Source: Vibrio aerogenes (lineage in GTDB: Bacteria > Pseudomonadota > Gammaproteobacteria > Enterobacterales > Vibrionaceae). From it: 64,000 nt of DNA. Location of the stretch: NCBI RefSeq assembly GCF_024346755.1, contig NZ_AP024861.1, positions 2,356,001-2,420,000 on the forward strand, written 5' to 3'. Position numbers and translations under genes: made by a program. Below are positions 26,137 to 33,851 of the stretch, piece after piece; position 1 is the first letter of the stretch; every line of letters starts with the position of its first letter. Below the pieces are notes generated by a model that ran no database searches, had not been told where the DNA came from, and saw nothing but the letters and a program-made list of their open reading frames with translations.

Positions 26137-27041
26137 CTGATATCTCCTTCTGATTCATTCCCGACATACAGGCGGAATACGCCATGACGCTTTTCTTCTG
26201 CATACCGGGCAATCATGGATGCCACATCATCAGAAGCAAATTTCAGGCTGGTGAGTTCACCGATGTTCACATACCGGTAGCCTGCCGGGGCTTTTTCTTC
26301 TGTCGCCTCGGCCCGGTAATACGCCACAAAGTGCCCACTGGCCCGTTTTTCATAGACAGAGAAGACCTGACCGATCTCAGCTTCAACAGCCAGCGTTTCC
26401 AGCACCACCTTCAGGGTTTGGTAAGACGAACTTTCAGGGATGAGATTGCCTTGAGGCAAACTGAAAAAACCATCCTCTTCTTTCAGCAGCAATTGATCAT
26501 TACACTCAACCAGACCACCCACCTGCGTCGAGTGCCGGTGAGTGATCGCCTCCGCCTGACGTTCCATGCCTAAGCTGAAATAGCCGCCTTTCGCATAGCC
26601 CAGGCCCAGCTTTTCTGTGGTTTTGAAGTCCTGAACCTGCCCCACCAGAAGCAAGTGATCGCCGGCATCAATTTTCTGTTGGGATGCGCAACTGAAATAA
26701 GTGACAGCCCCTTCAATCACCGGCACGCCATGTTGATCTTCAAACCAGGCAACTTCCGAGAACCGGTCACCTTTAGAGCTGGCAAATGTATTTGAAGCAT
26801 GTTGTTGATCTTCCGCCAGAACACTGACCGTAAAGTGTTCACAATCTGCAAAGACATCATAACTTGATAAACGCTTCGCCGGACAGACCAATAAAAGCGG
26901 CGGATCCATCGATACGGAGGTAAAGGAGTTTGCAGTGAATCCTACTTTTTCCCCGGATTTACTGACTGCAGTCACAATCGTAACGCCCGTCATAAAAGAC
27001 CCGAATGCATCACGTAATTCACGAGAATCAAAATCGCTCAT
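26133..27041 (-). CDS. Flavin reductase fused to a degenerate Nudix-like domain
   Basis: A 302-residue protein in two parts. Residues 1-165 are an FMN reductase of the HpaC/RutF type: GSFMTGVTIVTA, GFTANSFTSVSMDPPLLLVC, FTVSVLAEDQQ and the metal-site-like DAGDHLLLVGQV. Residues 175-300 look like a Nudix fold: LLLKEEDGFFSLPQGNLIPE, then FSVYEKRASGHFVAYYRAE and a final helix. The REUxEExGU catalytic signature is missing (VVLETLAVEAEIG in its place), so this domain probably binds a ligand or mediates contact with the oxygenase. The reductase supplies FMNH2 to the monooxygenase encoded next. The fusion explains the length, nearly twice that of plain reductases. Confidence 0.82.
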   Translation of the reverse strand: MSDFDSRELRDAFGSFMTGVTIVTAVSKSGEKVGFTANSFTSVSMDPPLLLVCPAKRLSSYDVFADCEHFTVSVLAEDQQHASNTFASSKGDRFSEVAWFEDQHGVPVIEGAVTYFSCASQQKIDAGDHLLLVGQVQDFKTTEKLGLGYAKGGYFSLGMERQAEAITHRHSTQVGGLVECNDQLLLKEEDGFFSLPQGNLIPESSSYQTLKVVLETLAVEAEIGQVFSVYEKRASGHFVAYYRAEATEEKAPAGYRYVNIGELTSLKFASDDVASMIARYAEEKRHGVFRLYVGNESEGDIR

Positions 27042-27044
27042 AAC

Positions 27045-27884
27045 TTATCCTTGCTGTTCATATTCTATTGACTGGGCTTCAATGCAACTCAAGGCGAAAT
27101 CAATCACGATTTCGTTGATTTCTCCGGAATGAGTCATTGGAGCCATGTGCTTTGCATGACTGATAATGCGGGATTCACCCACCGGGCAAAGTGCGCCCAT
27201 TGCTGCTGACATTGCTGGTGTTGAATTTGGATCATCACTGCCGGTAATAAACAGTGCTGGCATAGATAAATTTCTGAGTTCATCGTCTTCAGGCCCATCA
27301 TTATGGCAGAAAACTTCATAAGCCTGACTGTACCCCGGCAACGACACCGTACTTAACCACTCAGTACATAACTGCGCATTTTCTTCATCAAGCTTGCTTA
27401 AGGGAAAATCAAACCAACGTTTGACCGGAGCCGTTGTATGCAAATGGGTAAGGCTGCTCTTGATCTGTTTCACCCGCTCCTGAACGGCAGCTTTCGCCTC
27501 TTCTGAGCGGCGGAATACCGAATTGAATGCCACGGTGCCCAAACACCATTCCTGATATCGTGAGGCAAAATTTAATGCAATCATGGATCCCATCGAATGG
27601 CCCATGATCAACACGGGCTGTCTGATGTCCTGTTTCACCCACCGGGCGATCACATCGGTATAATCTTCGATGCACCGACATTGTGGCATGATATCGCTTT
27701 CGCCATGTCCGGGCATATCGACTGCATACACAGTGAAATGACGATTGAATGCTTCGAATTGTCTCATCCATGCTTCGAGGCGTAATCCGACACCATGAAT
27801 GAGCACAAGTGCAGGTCCGCTGCCGCTTTTGGTATATGCCAGGCCGGTTTCAGTCTTAAACCGCTGCGGGATTGTCGATATCAT
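27045..27884 (-). CDS. Alpha/beta hydrolase, candidate C-N or ester hydrolase of ring-opened product
   Basis: A 279-residue alpha/beta hydrolase. The oxyanion motif LIHGVG, DMPGHGESD, the nucleophile elbow GHSMGS (Ser near 103), acid Asp in FITGSDDPNS and the catalytic His in SHAKHMAP are all present, so it should be active. AAGGAG precedes the ATG, and the gene overlaps the upstream gene end by 29 bases. In trigonelline breakdown a hydrolase of this superfamily (TgnD) cleaves the N-methylformamido intermediate to release methylamine, formate and succinate semialdehyde. Equivalence is inferred from the neighbours. Confidence 0.85.
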   Translation of the reverse strand: MISTIPQRFKTETGLAYTKSGSGPALVLIHGVGLRLEAWMRQFEAFNRHFTVYAVDMPGHGESDIMPQCRCIEDYTDVIARWVKQDIRQPVLIMGHSMGSMIALNFASRYQEWCLGTVAFNSVFRRSEEAKAAVQERVKQIKSSLTHLHTTAPVKRWFDFPLSKLDEENAQLCTEWLSTVSLPGYSQAYEVFCHNDGPEDDELRNLSMPALFITGSDDPNSTPAMSAAMGALCPVGESRIISHAKHMAPMTHSGEINEIVIDFALSCIEAQSIEYEQQG

Positions 27885-28455
27885 GTCCCAGCTCCTTCAG
27901 TTCTTCATATCGATCGCCGATACGGTGATGTGGACGCCCACCCGATGCCCCGCCCAGTACGACAACAATTTCATCATCACAGGGCGCGTCATTAATATTG
28001 AACTGCAACGTTAAATAATGAGACCGGCGTCCGCCGTCATTCTTATCCATCATCGGAATAACGATCGGCGCATTGGCGGTGCCGCGCGTATTGGTAAATG
28101 AAAGAAAAGATTTGGCCTGCACCGCTTCCCGGTAATGATTGCCAAAATGCAGGGTGTGAATCAGTGCAGAGGCATGTTCCACCTCACCACTGAGCCCCAC
28201 CACGGCTGCTTTACCAAACGCTTCAATCTTGTCTGCACCACCTGCCAGCGCGCAAATTTTTTCAGTCAGCAGTGCACCAAGCTGAGGCCCGTAATCCCGG
28301 ACAACGGGCCGAAGGTTTTCCACAAACTCCCCAACCCAGGGATTTTTCACGATTGCAGCAACAGCAAACATTCGCAGAGGCTTGTCGGCCACTTTATTTC
28401 CTTCAATCAGCGTCTCTTCTTCAAAACTAACAATCTTCCGTATTTGTATGTCCAT
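27856..28455 (-). CDS. 'Amino acid synthesis' family protein (DUF1185, PF06684-like)
   Basis: A 199-residue protein of the family named 'amino acid synthesis', whose reaction is unknown. The conserved core is visible: IRKIVSFEEETLIEGNK at the start, VAAIVKNPW, VVGLSGEVEHASALIHTLHF, NTRGTANAPIVIPMMDK, HYLTLQFNI and VVVLGGASGGRPHHRIGDR. The start at 28455 is supported by AGGAAG 7 bases upstream; the longer frame to 28545 runs through the GntR palindrome and has no site. It is the first gene of the ring-opening operon, so it may act early, perhaps on a cyclic or lactone intermediate. The assignment to a family is good, the role is open. Confidence 0.8.
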   Translation of the reverse strand: MDIQIRKIVSFEEETLIEGNKVADKPLRMFAVAAIVKNPWVGEFVENLRPVVRDYGPQLGALLTEKICALAGGADKIEAFGKAAVVGLSGEVEHASALIHTLHFGNHYREAVQAKSFLSFTNTRGTANAPIVIPMMDKNDGGRRSHYLTLQFNINDAPCDDEIVVVLGGASGGRPHHRIGDRYEELKELGHDIDNPAAV

Positions 28456-28493
28456 GCTGTCTTCCTGATATTGAATCGATAACATTATTGTAA

Positions 28494-28507
28494 TATGGTA
28501 TACCATA
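28494..28507. promoter_or_regulatory. GntR operator in the divergent operon promoter
   Basis: A perfect 14-bp palindrome TATGGTATACCATA contains TGGTATACCA, a textbook FCD-type GntR operator core. It lies 39 bases upstream of the operon's first start codon and 103 before gntR, so the regulator next door probably represses both directions until an inducer binds. Confidence 0.8.
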
Positions 28508-28609
28508 ATATAACAATGCATTAACATAATCATACAATCGGTCATAATGCAACCATTCGTGTGTTATTATTTGAAGGAACGTTTTTTTTAATTGAAAGGA
28601 ATAGAGTGA

Positions 28610-29287
28610 ATGCTAAAAGTTGAGCGCCCAAAAACATTAAAAGAAAACGCGCTGGAATCTTTGAGGGATGCTATTACCAGTAACCTCTTCAAACCTGGTG
28701 ACCGGCTGGTCGAACGCACACTGTGTGAGTCGATGGGTGTCAGCAGAACTGTTGTCAGAGAGTGTATTCGTCATTTGGAAAGTGAACGGCTGGTTATCGG
28801 TATTCCAAACTCAGGATTTGTTGTCGCGTCGATCAGCCCGGAAGAAGTGAAAGAAATTTATGATATCCGGGCTTTACTGGAATGCTCTGCCGTCGGGGAG
28901 TGTTGCAAACGCGCCACGCCGGAGGTTATCAAAGAACTGTACCAAATCCATAAGGGAATCGCTGCAAGCCTGAAAAACAACGACGTCAATCAGGGGCTGA
29001 GACTGACGACTCAATTCTATGAACTCATTTTTGCAACCGCAGAAAAGCATGTTTCATGGGATCTGGTCGAACAACTGAATTCCAGAATTTCACGCTTGCG
29101 GGGACTGACGCTTAATACCCTCGGGCGTAAAACATCAGGTCCGCTCGACCTGCTTCTGATTGTGAAAGCAATGGAAGAAAAAGACGAAGCAAAAGCTGTG
29201 GACTTATGTGCACAACATCTGAAAGAAGCTTGTGAACTGGCCATGAGTGTTGATCAAGGAGTAAAAAATGAAATCAGAGCGATTTGA
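28610..29287 (+). CDS. GntR-family (FadR/FCD) transcriptional regulator
   Basis: A 225-residue regulator. The winged helix is at about residues 8-72 (ALESLRDAITSNLFKPGDRL, CESMGVSRTVVRECIRHLES), followed by the all-helical FCD ligand domain (EEVKEIYDIRALLECSAVG). FCD proteins usually sense small organic acids, often via a metal site; the usual Asp and two or three His are not obvious here. It is divergent from the ring-opening operon with an ideal operator between. Its 3' end overlaps the next gene by 20 bases. Confidence 0.92.
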   Translation: MLKVERPKTLKENALESLRDAITSNLFKPGDRLVERTLCESMGVSRTVVRECIRHLESERLVIGIPNSGFVVASISPEEVKEIYDIRALLECSAVGECCKRATPEVIKELYQIHKGIAASLKNNDVNQGLRLTTQFYELIFATAEKHVSWDLVEQLNSRISRLRGLTLNTLGRKTSGPLDLLLIVKAMEEKDEAKAVDLCAQHLKEACELAMSVDQGVKNEIRAI

Positions 29288-29648
29288 ACTGGGACTGAAA
29301 AAACGAAAAGAAACATTAGGTGCAGAATACGTCGATAAAAATTTAGCCAAGGCTGATTCATTTAATCTTCCTTTTCAGGAAGCCATGACAGAATGGTGTT
29401 GGGGGTTTGGCTGGGGTGATGACACGATTGACCCGAAAACGCGTTCGATGATGAATCTGACAATGATTGCAGCACTCGGGAAAATGGAAGAGTGGGAATT
29501 GCACCTCAAAGGCGCCATCAAAAATGGTGTAAGTGTCGAGGAGATCCGTTCAATTCTGCATGTAATTGCCATTTACTGTGGCGTTCCACAGGGGGTGGAA
29601 TGTTTCCGTATTGCACGGGGTGTATTGACAGAACAAGGGTTGCTCTGA
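29268..29648 (+). CDS. Carboxymuconolactone decarboxylase family protein
   Basis: A 126-residue protein of the CMD/AhpD-like helical family. Typical are WCWGFGWGDDTIDPKTRSMM near 42-61, LTMIAALGKMEEWELHLKGA and VEEIRSILHVIAIYCGVPQG near 92-111. The CxxC pair of peroxidase-type AhpD is absent, so it belongs to the decarboxylase-like branch, which acts on lactones or carboxylated intermediates of aromatic breakdown. It starts inside the gntR 3' end, so it is co-transcribed with the regulator and probably works in the same pathway. The ring-cleavage intermediate it might act on is unknown. Confidence 0.82.
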   Translation: MKSERFELGLKKRKETLGAEYVDKNLAKADSFNLPFQEAMTEWCWGFGWGDDTIDPKTRSMMNLTMIAALGKMEEWELHLKGAIKNGVSVEEIRSILHVIAIYCGVPQGVECFRIARGVLTEQGLL

Positions 29649-29678
29649 TCTCTTGATACCAGACAAAGGAGAACCATC

Positions 29679-29969
29679 ATGAAGGGATACTGGGTTGCGT
29701 TTGTTCATGTTGAAGACGAACAACAATATCAGAGCTATCTGGAACTGGCACCGGCTGCCCTGAAAAAGTATGGTGCCACCATGCTTTCCCGTGGCGGGGA
29801 TATCAGTATTATCGAAGGCTTTGAAACCCCGCCTCAGCGTGCTGTCGTGTTTGAATTTGACAGTTATGAGACGGCTCTGAAATGCTACCACTCTCCTGAA
29901 TATCAGGCCGCGAGGCAACACCGGATTCATAGTGCAACAGCAAATATCATCATTATGAAAGGATTATAG
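29679..29969 (+). CDS. DUF1330-family small protein
   Basis: A 96-residue protein of the DUF1330 type, a dimeric alpha-beta barrel (ferredoxin-like) fold. The pattern is clear: GYWVAFVHVEDEQQYQSYLE, ALKKYGATMLSRGGD, RAVVFEFDSYETALKCYHSP and EYQAARQHRIHSATANIII. The biochemical role of the family is unknown. AAAGGAG precedes the ATG. It is the third gene of the gntR transcript, 30 bases after the CMD-family gene, so it likely serves the same catabolic route. Confidence 0.85.
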   Translation: MKGYWVAFVHVEDEQQYQSYLELAPAALKKYGATMLSRGGDISIIEGFETPPQRAVVFEFDSYETALKCYHSPEYQAARQHRIHSATANIIIMKGL

Positions 29970-30022
29970 CAATCTGGAAAAAAACTGATTATCTGGATGT
30001 GTCTGGTGGAGCAAACACACAA
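29970..30022 (+). repeat. Interspersed repeat, copy A
   Basis: Starting one base after the DUF1330 stop, about 53 bases resemble, in inverse orientation, the sequence at 55815-55868. A block of 27 bases (29991-30017) is identical to the complement of 55820-55846. The element sits between convergent genes directly before a hairpin. Confidence 0.75.
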
Positions 30023-30052
30023 GGCGGGAACACCCATCAGGACGTTCCCGCC
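30023..30052. terminator. Hairpin between convergent DUF1330 and amt genes
   Basis: A perfect 9-bp GC-rich stem (GGCGGGAAC / GTTCCCGCC) with a 12-base loop. No T run follows on either strand, but the position between two convergent stop codons fits a two-way terminator. Confidence 0.55.
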
Positions 30053-30071
30053 AGGTTCATCTGAAGCAGGC

Positions 30072-31427
30072 TCAGGATGAAGGCTCAGTTGCCTTACTGG
30101 CATTCATGTAGACGGCTTGCGAACCGGCTTTTTCAGCTCCGGCTGCCGCAATTTTCCCAATCCGGCGCAATTCAGTCGATGATGCAAACTCAGGATAAGC
30201 AGACATACCACATTCATGAATATCCATGCCTTCCAGTTCTTCTTCAGGGCTGACCCGCAAATCCGTCAGCATCCGGATAATCTTCAGCGTGATGTATGAC
30301 AAACCACACATCCAGCCAACAATGACGGCAATTCCCACAATTTGCCCATGTAATGTCGCATCCGGGTGACTCATCACCACCGCTAAAATACCCCAGATCC
30401 CTGCCGTGCCATGGACGGAAATGGCACCCACAGGGTCATCCATCTTCACTTTATCCAGCGCAAGAACAGAGGCAACAACCAACACACCTGCCACACCACC
30501 AATCAGCGTGGCAAGACCGGCTGAAGGCATCAGAGGCTCTGCCGTGATCGCAACCAAACCCGCCAGCGCACCATTGATCGACATCGTCAGATCGGTCTTC
30601 TTAAACAGAAAACGAACGAACAGAGTCGCTGTGACCATCCCTGCAGCCGCAGCCGCGTTCGTATTGACGAAAACCCGCGCCACGTGATTCGCGCTGGAGA
30701 CATCCGAAATTTTAAGTTCAGACCCCCCATTAAATCCAAACCAGCCCATCCATAAAATCAGCATACCGAGTGTGGCCAGTGGTAAATTAGCGCCGGGAAT
30801 CGGATTCACCTGCCCTTTCGGGCCATAACGCCCGGTCCGGGGCCCCACCAGCAATACAGCTGCAAACGCTGCTGCCGCACCGGCAAGATGCACAACCCCA
30901 GAGCCGGCATAATCGAGGTAGCCCAGTTGATCGAGGAACCCACCGCCCCACTTCCAGTATCCTTCCACAGGATAAAGAAAGCCCACCATGACCACTGCGA
31001 ACATCATAAACGGCCACAACCGCATCCTTTCCGCCACAGCACCAGACACAATAGACATGGTTGCCGCTGCAAATACGGCCTGAAAGAAAAAGTCCGCATA
31101 GCCGGAATAAACCGGGGCATTTTCTCCGCCTGCGGTGATCGCAGCGACGGGATAATCATCTCCCAGAAAGAAACTGATTCCCGGTATCACAGCATTGACC
31201 GTGTTATCGCCAGGATACATCAGGTTATACCCCACGATCAGGTAAACAATACAGGCGACGCTGTATAGCAGAATATTCTTATTCAGAATTTCTACCGTAT
31301 TTTTTGTTCTGACCAGCCCGGATTCCAGCATGGCAAAACCCGCAGCCATCCACATCACAAGTACGGCACTCATTAACAAATAGAATGTGTCTAACGCGTA
31401 ACCGACTTCAAGAGTCAAAGTATTCAT
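30072..31427 (-). CDS. amt: Ammonium/methylammonium transporter (Amt family)
   Basis: A 451-residue membrane protein with eleven predicted helices. Family marks: FAMLESGLVRTKNTVEILNK near 31-50, LDYAGSGVVHLAGAAAAFAA near 170-190 with the first pore His, and ISVHGTAGIWGILAVV near 335 with the second pore His. The last about 60 residues form a cytosolic tail. Amt channels pass ammonium and methylammonium. Here the gene sits between the ring-opening and N-methylglutamate arms, so methylamine uptake or recapture is a reasonable role, besides ammonium. A sigma-54-like promoter lies upstream, as expected for nitrogen control. Confidence 0.92.
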   Translation of the reverse strand: MNTLTLEVGYALDTFYLLMSAVLVMWMAAGFAMLESGLVRTKNTVEILNKNILLYSVACIVYLIVGYNLMYPGDNTVNAVIPGISFFLGDDYPVAAITAGGENAPVYSGYADFFFQAVFAAATMSIVSGAVAERMRLWPFMMFAVVMVGFLYPVEGYWKWGGGFLDQLGYLDYAGSGVVHLAGAAAAFAAVLLVGPRTGRYGPKGQVNPIPGANLPLATLGMLILWMGWFGFNGGSELKISDVSSANHVARVFVNTNAAAAAGMVTATLFVRFLFKKTDLTMSINGALAGLVAITAEPLMPSAGLATLIGGVAGVLVVASVLALDKVKMDDPVGAISVHGTAGIWGILAVVMSHPDATLHGQIVGIAVIVGWMCGLSYITLKIIRMLTDLRVSPEEELEGMDIHECGMSAYPEFASSTELRRIGKIAAAGAEKAGSQAVYMNASKATEPSS

Positions 31428-31561
31428 TTCATCTCCTTATGAACATAACGTCCCAGTACACAACTTCTTCGCTTCAATACATTGAGAACACTCAACCGAC
31501 TTTACTTAGAACACTTAGCCAACTTTACTATTAATTAATTATTTTTCTGCACAAGAATTAA

Positions 31562-31577
31562 TGAAATATTCGTGCCA
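31562..31577 (-). promoter_or_regulatory. Sigma-54-type promoter of amt
   Basis: On the minus strand the sequence TGGCACGAATATTTCA matches the sigma-54 consensus TGGCACGNNNNTTGCW at all but one defined position (T for G in the -12 GC). It lies 135 bases upstream of the amt ATG. This fits NtrC-controlled expression under nitrogen limitation. The altered -12 element lowers certainty. Confidence 0.55.
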
Positions 31578-31737
31578 CAAAGTATTTATACATAAAATCA
31601 ATCGATTACGATTTTACTGGCACATAAAATCCCCATCACTGCACAAATATGAACCAATACAGTGCACAGGTGGCAGATGTGTCTTACCGACAGATTCAAC
31701 GTCATGAGGAGGGACAGACAACCCCTGCCGAAAATAT

Positions 31738-31760
31738 AAAAAAAACCGCACAAAGTGCGG
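31738..31760 (-). terminator. Terminator of the gmaS-mgs operon
   Basis: On the minus strand a 6-bp stem (CCGCAC / GTGCGG) with a 3-base loop is followed by eight T residues, 45 bases after the mgsC stop. Confidence 0.85.
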
Positions 31761-31804
31761 CCGGAAAATAAGAAAAGAATAAGAAAGGATACAAACAGAA
31801 TGAA

Positions 31805-33133
31805 TCAGTATTTTTGTCCCGGAATCCAGGTTGTTCCTGCCAGAGGCACACGAGCCATAGCCGCCGATTCAACAGTCAGAGCGACCAGATCCTCAGGTTC
31901 CAGATTGCGCAAATCATTTTTACCACATGCCCTTGCCAGAGTTTGCGCTTCCAGCGTCAGGACACGCAGATAGTTCGCCAGCTTGTGACCTGCGGTTTCA
32001 GGGTCAAGTCGTTTCATCAGCTCAGGGTCCTGGGTTGAAATACCCGCCGGGTCTTTCCCTTCCTGATAATCGTCATAGAAACCGGCAGATGAGCCAATCG
32101 CTTCATAATCTTTTTGCCATTTCGGGTCATTACATCCGATAGCAACCAGCGCAGCCGTACCTATCGCAACCGCATCGGCCCCCAAAGCCATACACTTCGC
32201 GACGTCCGCACCATTGCGGATACCCCCGGAAACGATCAGTTGCACTTTTCGGTGCATATCCATTTCCTGTAGTGCCTGAACGGCCTGAGGAATTGCAGCC
32301 AGAGTCGGAATACCGACATGCTCGATGAACACATCCTGTGTTGCAGCCGTGCCTCCCTGCATCCCATCCACCACAATCACATCCGCACCGGCTTTGACCG
32401 CTAATTTCACATCATAATAAGTCCGGGTCGCCCCCACTTTGATATACACAGGAACCTGCCAGTCAGTAATTTCACGCAATTCCTGAATTTTTATCGCCAG
32501 ATCATCCGGGCCGGTCCAGTCCGGGTGACGGCATGCAGAACGCTGATCAATCCCTTTAGGCAGGTTACGCATTTGAGCCACCCGATCAGTAATTTTTTGC
32601 CCGAGCAGCATCCCGCCGCCACCCGGTTTCGCGCCCTGCCCCAACACCACTTCAATCGCATCGGCCTTACGCAGATCATCGGGATTCATGCCGTAACGAG
32701 AGGGGAGATATTGATAAACCAGTTTTTCCGATTGCCCGCGTTCTTCCGGTGTCATACCACCATCACCCGTCGTGGTGGTGGTTCCCACCATAGAAGCACC
32801 ACGGCCTAATGCCTCTTTTGCATTGGCAGATAAAGCGCCGAAGCTCATCCCTGCAATGGTGATCGGAATATCGATTTCGATTGGTTTTTTGGCAAAACGG
32901 GTTCCCAGTTTCACCGAAGTATTGCACTTCTCCCGGTAGCCTTCTAACGGGTAGCGCGACATACTCGCGCCAAGAAATAGCAAGTCATCGAAATGCGGCA
33001 AAGGACGTTTTGCGCCAAAACCACGAATATCATAAATGCCCGTTTCTGCGGCGCGGCGAATCTCCGCCATCGTCCGCCGGTCGAATGTTGCTGACTCACG
33101 TAAACTTACATTTGGGTTGCTGTCTTTACTCAT
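31805..33133 (-). CDS. mgsC: N-methylglutamate synthase, FMN-binding glutamate-synthase-like subunit
   Basis: A 442-residue protein matching the FMN-binding central domain of glutamate synthase. Seen are PITIAGMSFGALSANAKEAL, the PGGGGMLLGQKI loop near 171, VPVYIKVGATRTYYDVKLA, the phosphate-binding DVIVVDGMQGGTAA and VSGGIRNGADVAKCMALGAD. In N-methylglutamate synthase this subunit joins methylamine (delivered from gamma-glutamylmethylamide) to 2-oxoglutarate or an equivalent intermediate. The ATG at 33133 follows AAGGA by 9 bases; a GTG three bases earlier is possible. It lies 12-15 bases after mgsB. Archaeal or rhizobial glx-type glutamate synthase-like proteins are close relatives; the gmaS neighbour supports the mgs name. 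Confidence 0.85.
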   Translation of the reverse strand: MSKDSNPNVSLRESATFDRRTMAEIRRAAETGIYDIRGFGAKRPLPHFDDLLFLGASMSRYPLEGYREKCNTSVKLGTRFAKKPIEIDIPITIAGMSFGALSANAKEALGRGASMVGTTTTTGDGGMTPEERGQSEKLVYQYLPSRYGMNPDDLRKADAIEVVLGQGAKPGGGGMLLGQKITDRVAQMRNLPKGIDQRSACRHPDWTGPDDLAIKIQELREITDWQVPVYIKVGATRTYYDVKLAVKAGADVIVVDGMQGGTAATQDVFIEHVGIPTLAAIPQAVQALQEMDMHRKVQLIVSGGIRNGADVAKCMALGADAVAIGTAALVAIGCNDPKWQKDYEAIGSSAGFYDDYQEGKDPAGISTQDPELMKRLDPETAGHKLANYLRVLTLEAQTLARACGKNDLRNLEPEDLVALTVESAAMARVPLAGTTWIPGQKY

Positions 33134-33148
33134 CACTGAAATCCTTTT

Positions 33149-33832
33149 TTAGTATGCTGAAGCATTGTCTACTTTGAAGTTATAGAGCTGGCGGGCTGAG
33201 CCATAACGCTTAAACGCGGATGGGTCGTCATCACAACCCGCTTTATCCAGCAGATTTTTCAGCTCTGTGATGTGCTCTTCACGCATTTCTTTCTCAATAC
33301 AATCTGCCCCGAGAGACCGGACACTGCCCTTCACATAAATATGGACTTCATACAAAGAATCCCCCAGTGCATCCCCTGCATCACCACAAACAACCAGACA
33401 ACCAGACTGCCCCATAAAGCAGCTCATATGACCCACGTTCCCTTTGACGACAATATCCACACCTTTCATGGAAATACCGCAACGAGCGCCTGCATTACCG
33501 TCGATGACCAGAAGACCACCGTGTGCCGTCGCGCCGGCAGCCTGAGAAGCATCTCCCTGAATATGAACTTTTCCGGACATCATGTTCTCAGCGACGCCTT
33601 GTCCGACATTACCGTGAACGGTAATCTCAGCTTCTTGATTCATTCCGGCGCAAAAGTAACCAGCATGCCCATGAATATCGACAACTAACGGACTATCCAG
33701 ACCAACTGCGACATTATGTGCGCCCTGCGGGTTGGTAACCACCCACTCAACATCGTTTAATCCGTCCGCTTGATTGTGCAGCTGTTGATTGAGTTCACGG
33801 ACACTACTTGTTTTTAAATCCACTGTTTTCAT
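33149..33832 (-). CDS. mgsB: N-methylglutamate synthase, GXGXG-domain subunit
   Basis: A 227-residue protein of the glutamate-synthase C-terminal (GXGXG) right-handed beta-helix type. The repeated turn pattern is visible as VDIHGHAGYFCAGMNQEAEI, VHGNVGQGVAENMMSGKVHI, GGLLVIDGNAGARCG and IVVKGNVGHMSCF. The subunit channels ammonia or methylamine between the glutaminase-like and FMN subunits and has no known catalytic residues of its own. It lies between mgsA (19 bases) and mgsC (about 15 bases) in one operon. Confidence 0.87.
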   Translation of the reverse strand: MKTVDLKTSSVRELNQQLHNQADGLNDVEWVVTNPQGAHNVAVGLDSPLVVDIHGHAGYFCAGMNQEAEITVHGNVGQGVAENMMSGKVHIQGDASQAAGATAHGGLLVIDGNAGARCGISMKGVDIVVKGNVGHMSCFMGQSGCLVVCGDAGDALGDSLYEVHIYVKGSVRSLGADCIEKEMREEHITELKNLLDKAGCDDDPSAFKRYGSARQLYNFKVDNASAY

Positions 33833-33851
33833 GCGTTATTATCCCTTTGAA

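Larger units (their letters stand above)
31428..31804. other. 377-bp region between mgsC and amt: promoter and terminator
   Basis: The AT-rich gap holds a sigma-54-like promoter for amt (31562-31577, minus strand) and the terminator of the gmaS-mgs operon (31738-31760). Between them, CACTG/CAGTG arms around 31635-31665 and TGCAC half sites could be NtrC contacts; this is weak. No gene is visible. Confidence 0.5.

Noticed and set aside
25102..27884. RutA-F pyrimidine degradation
   Set aside because: Oxygenase, reductase and hydrolase resemble RutA, RutF and RutD classes, but RutB-type amidohydrolase, RutC and RutE are missing, while a betaine transporter and aldehyde dehydrogenases are present.
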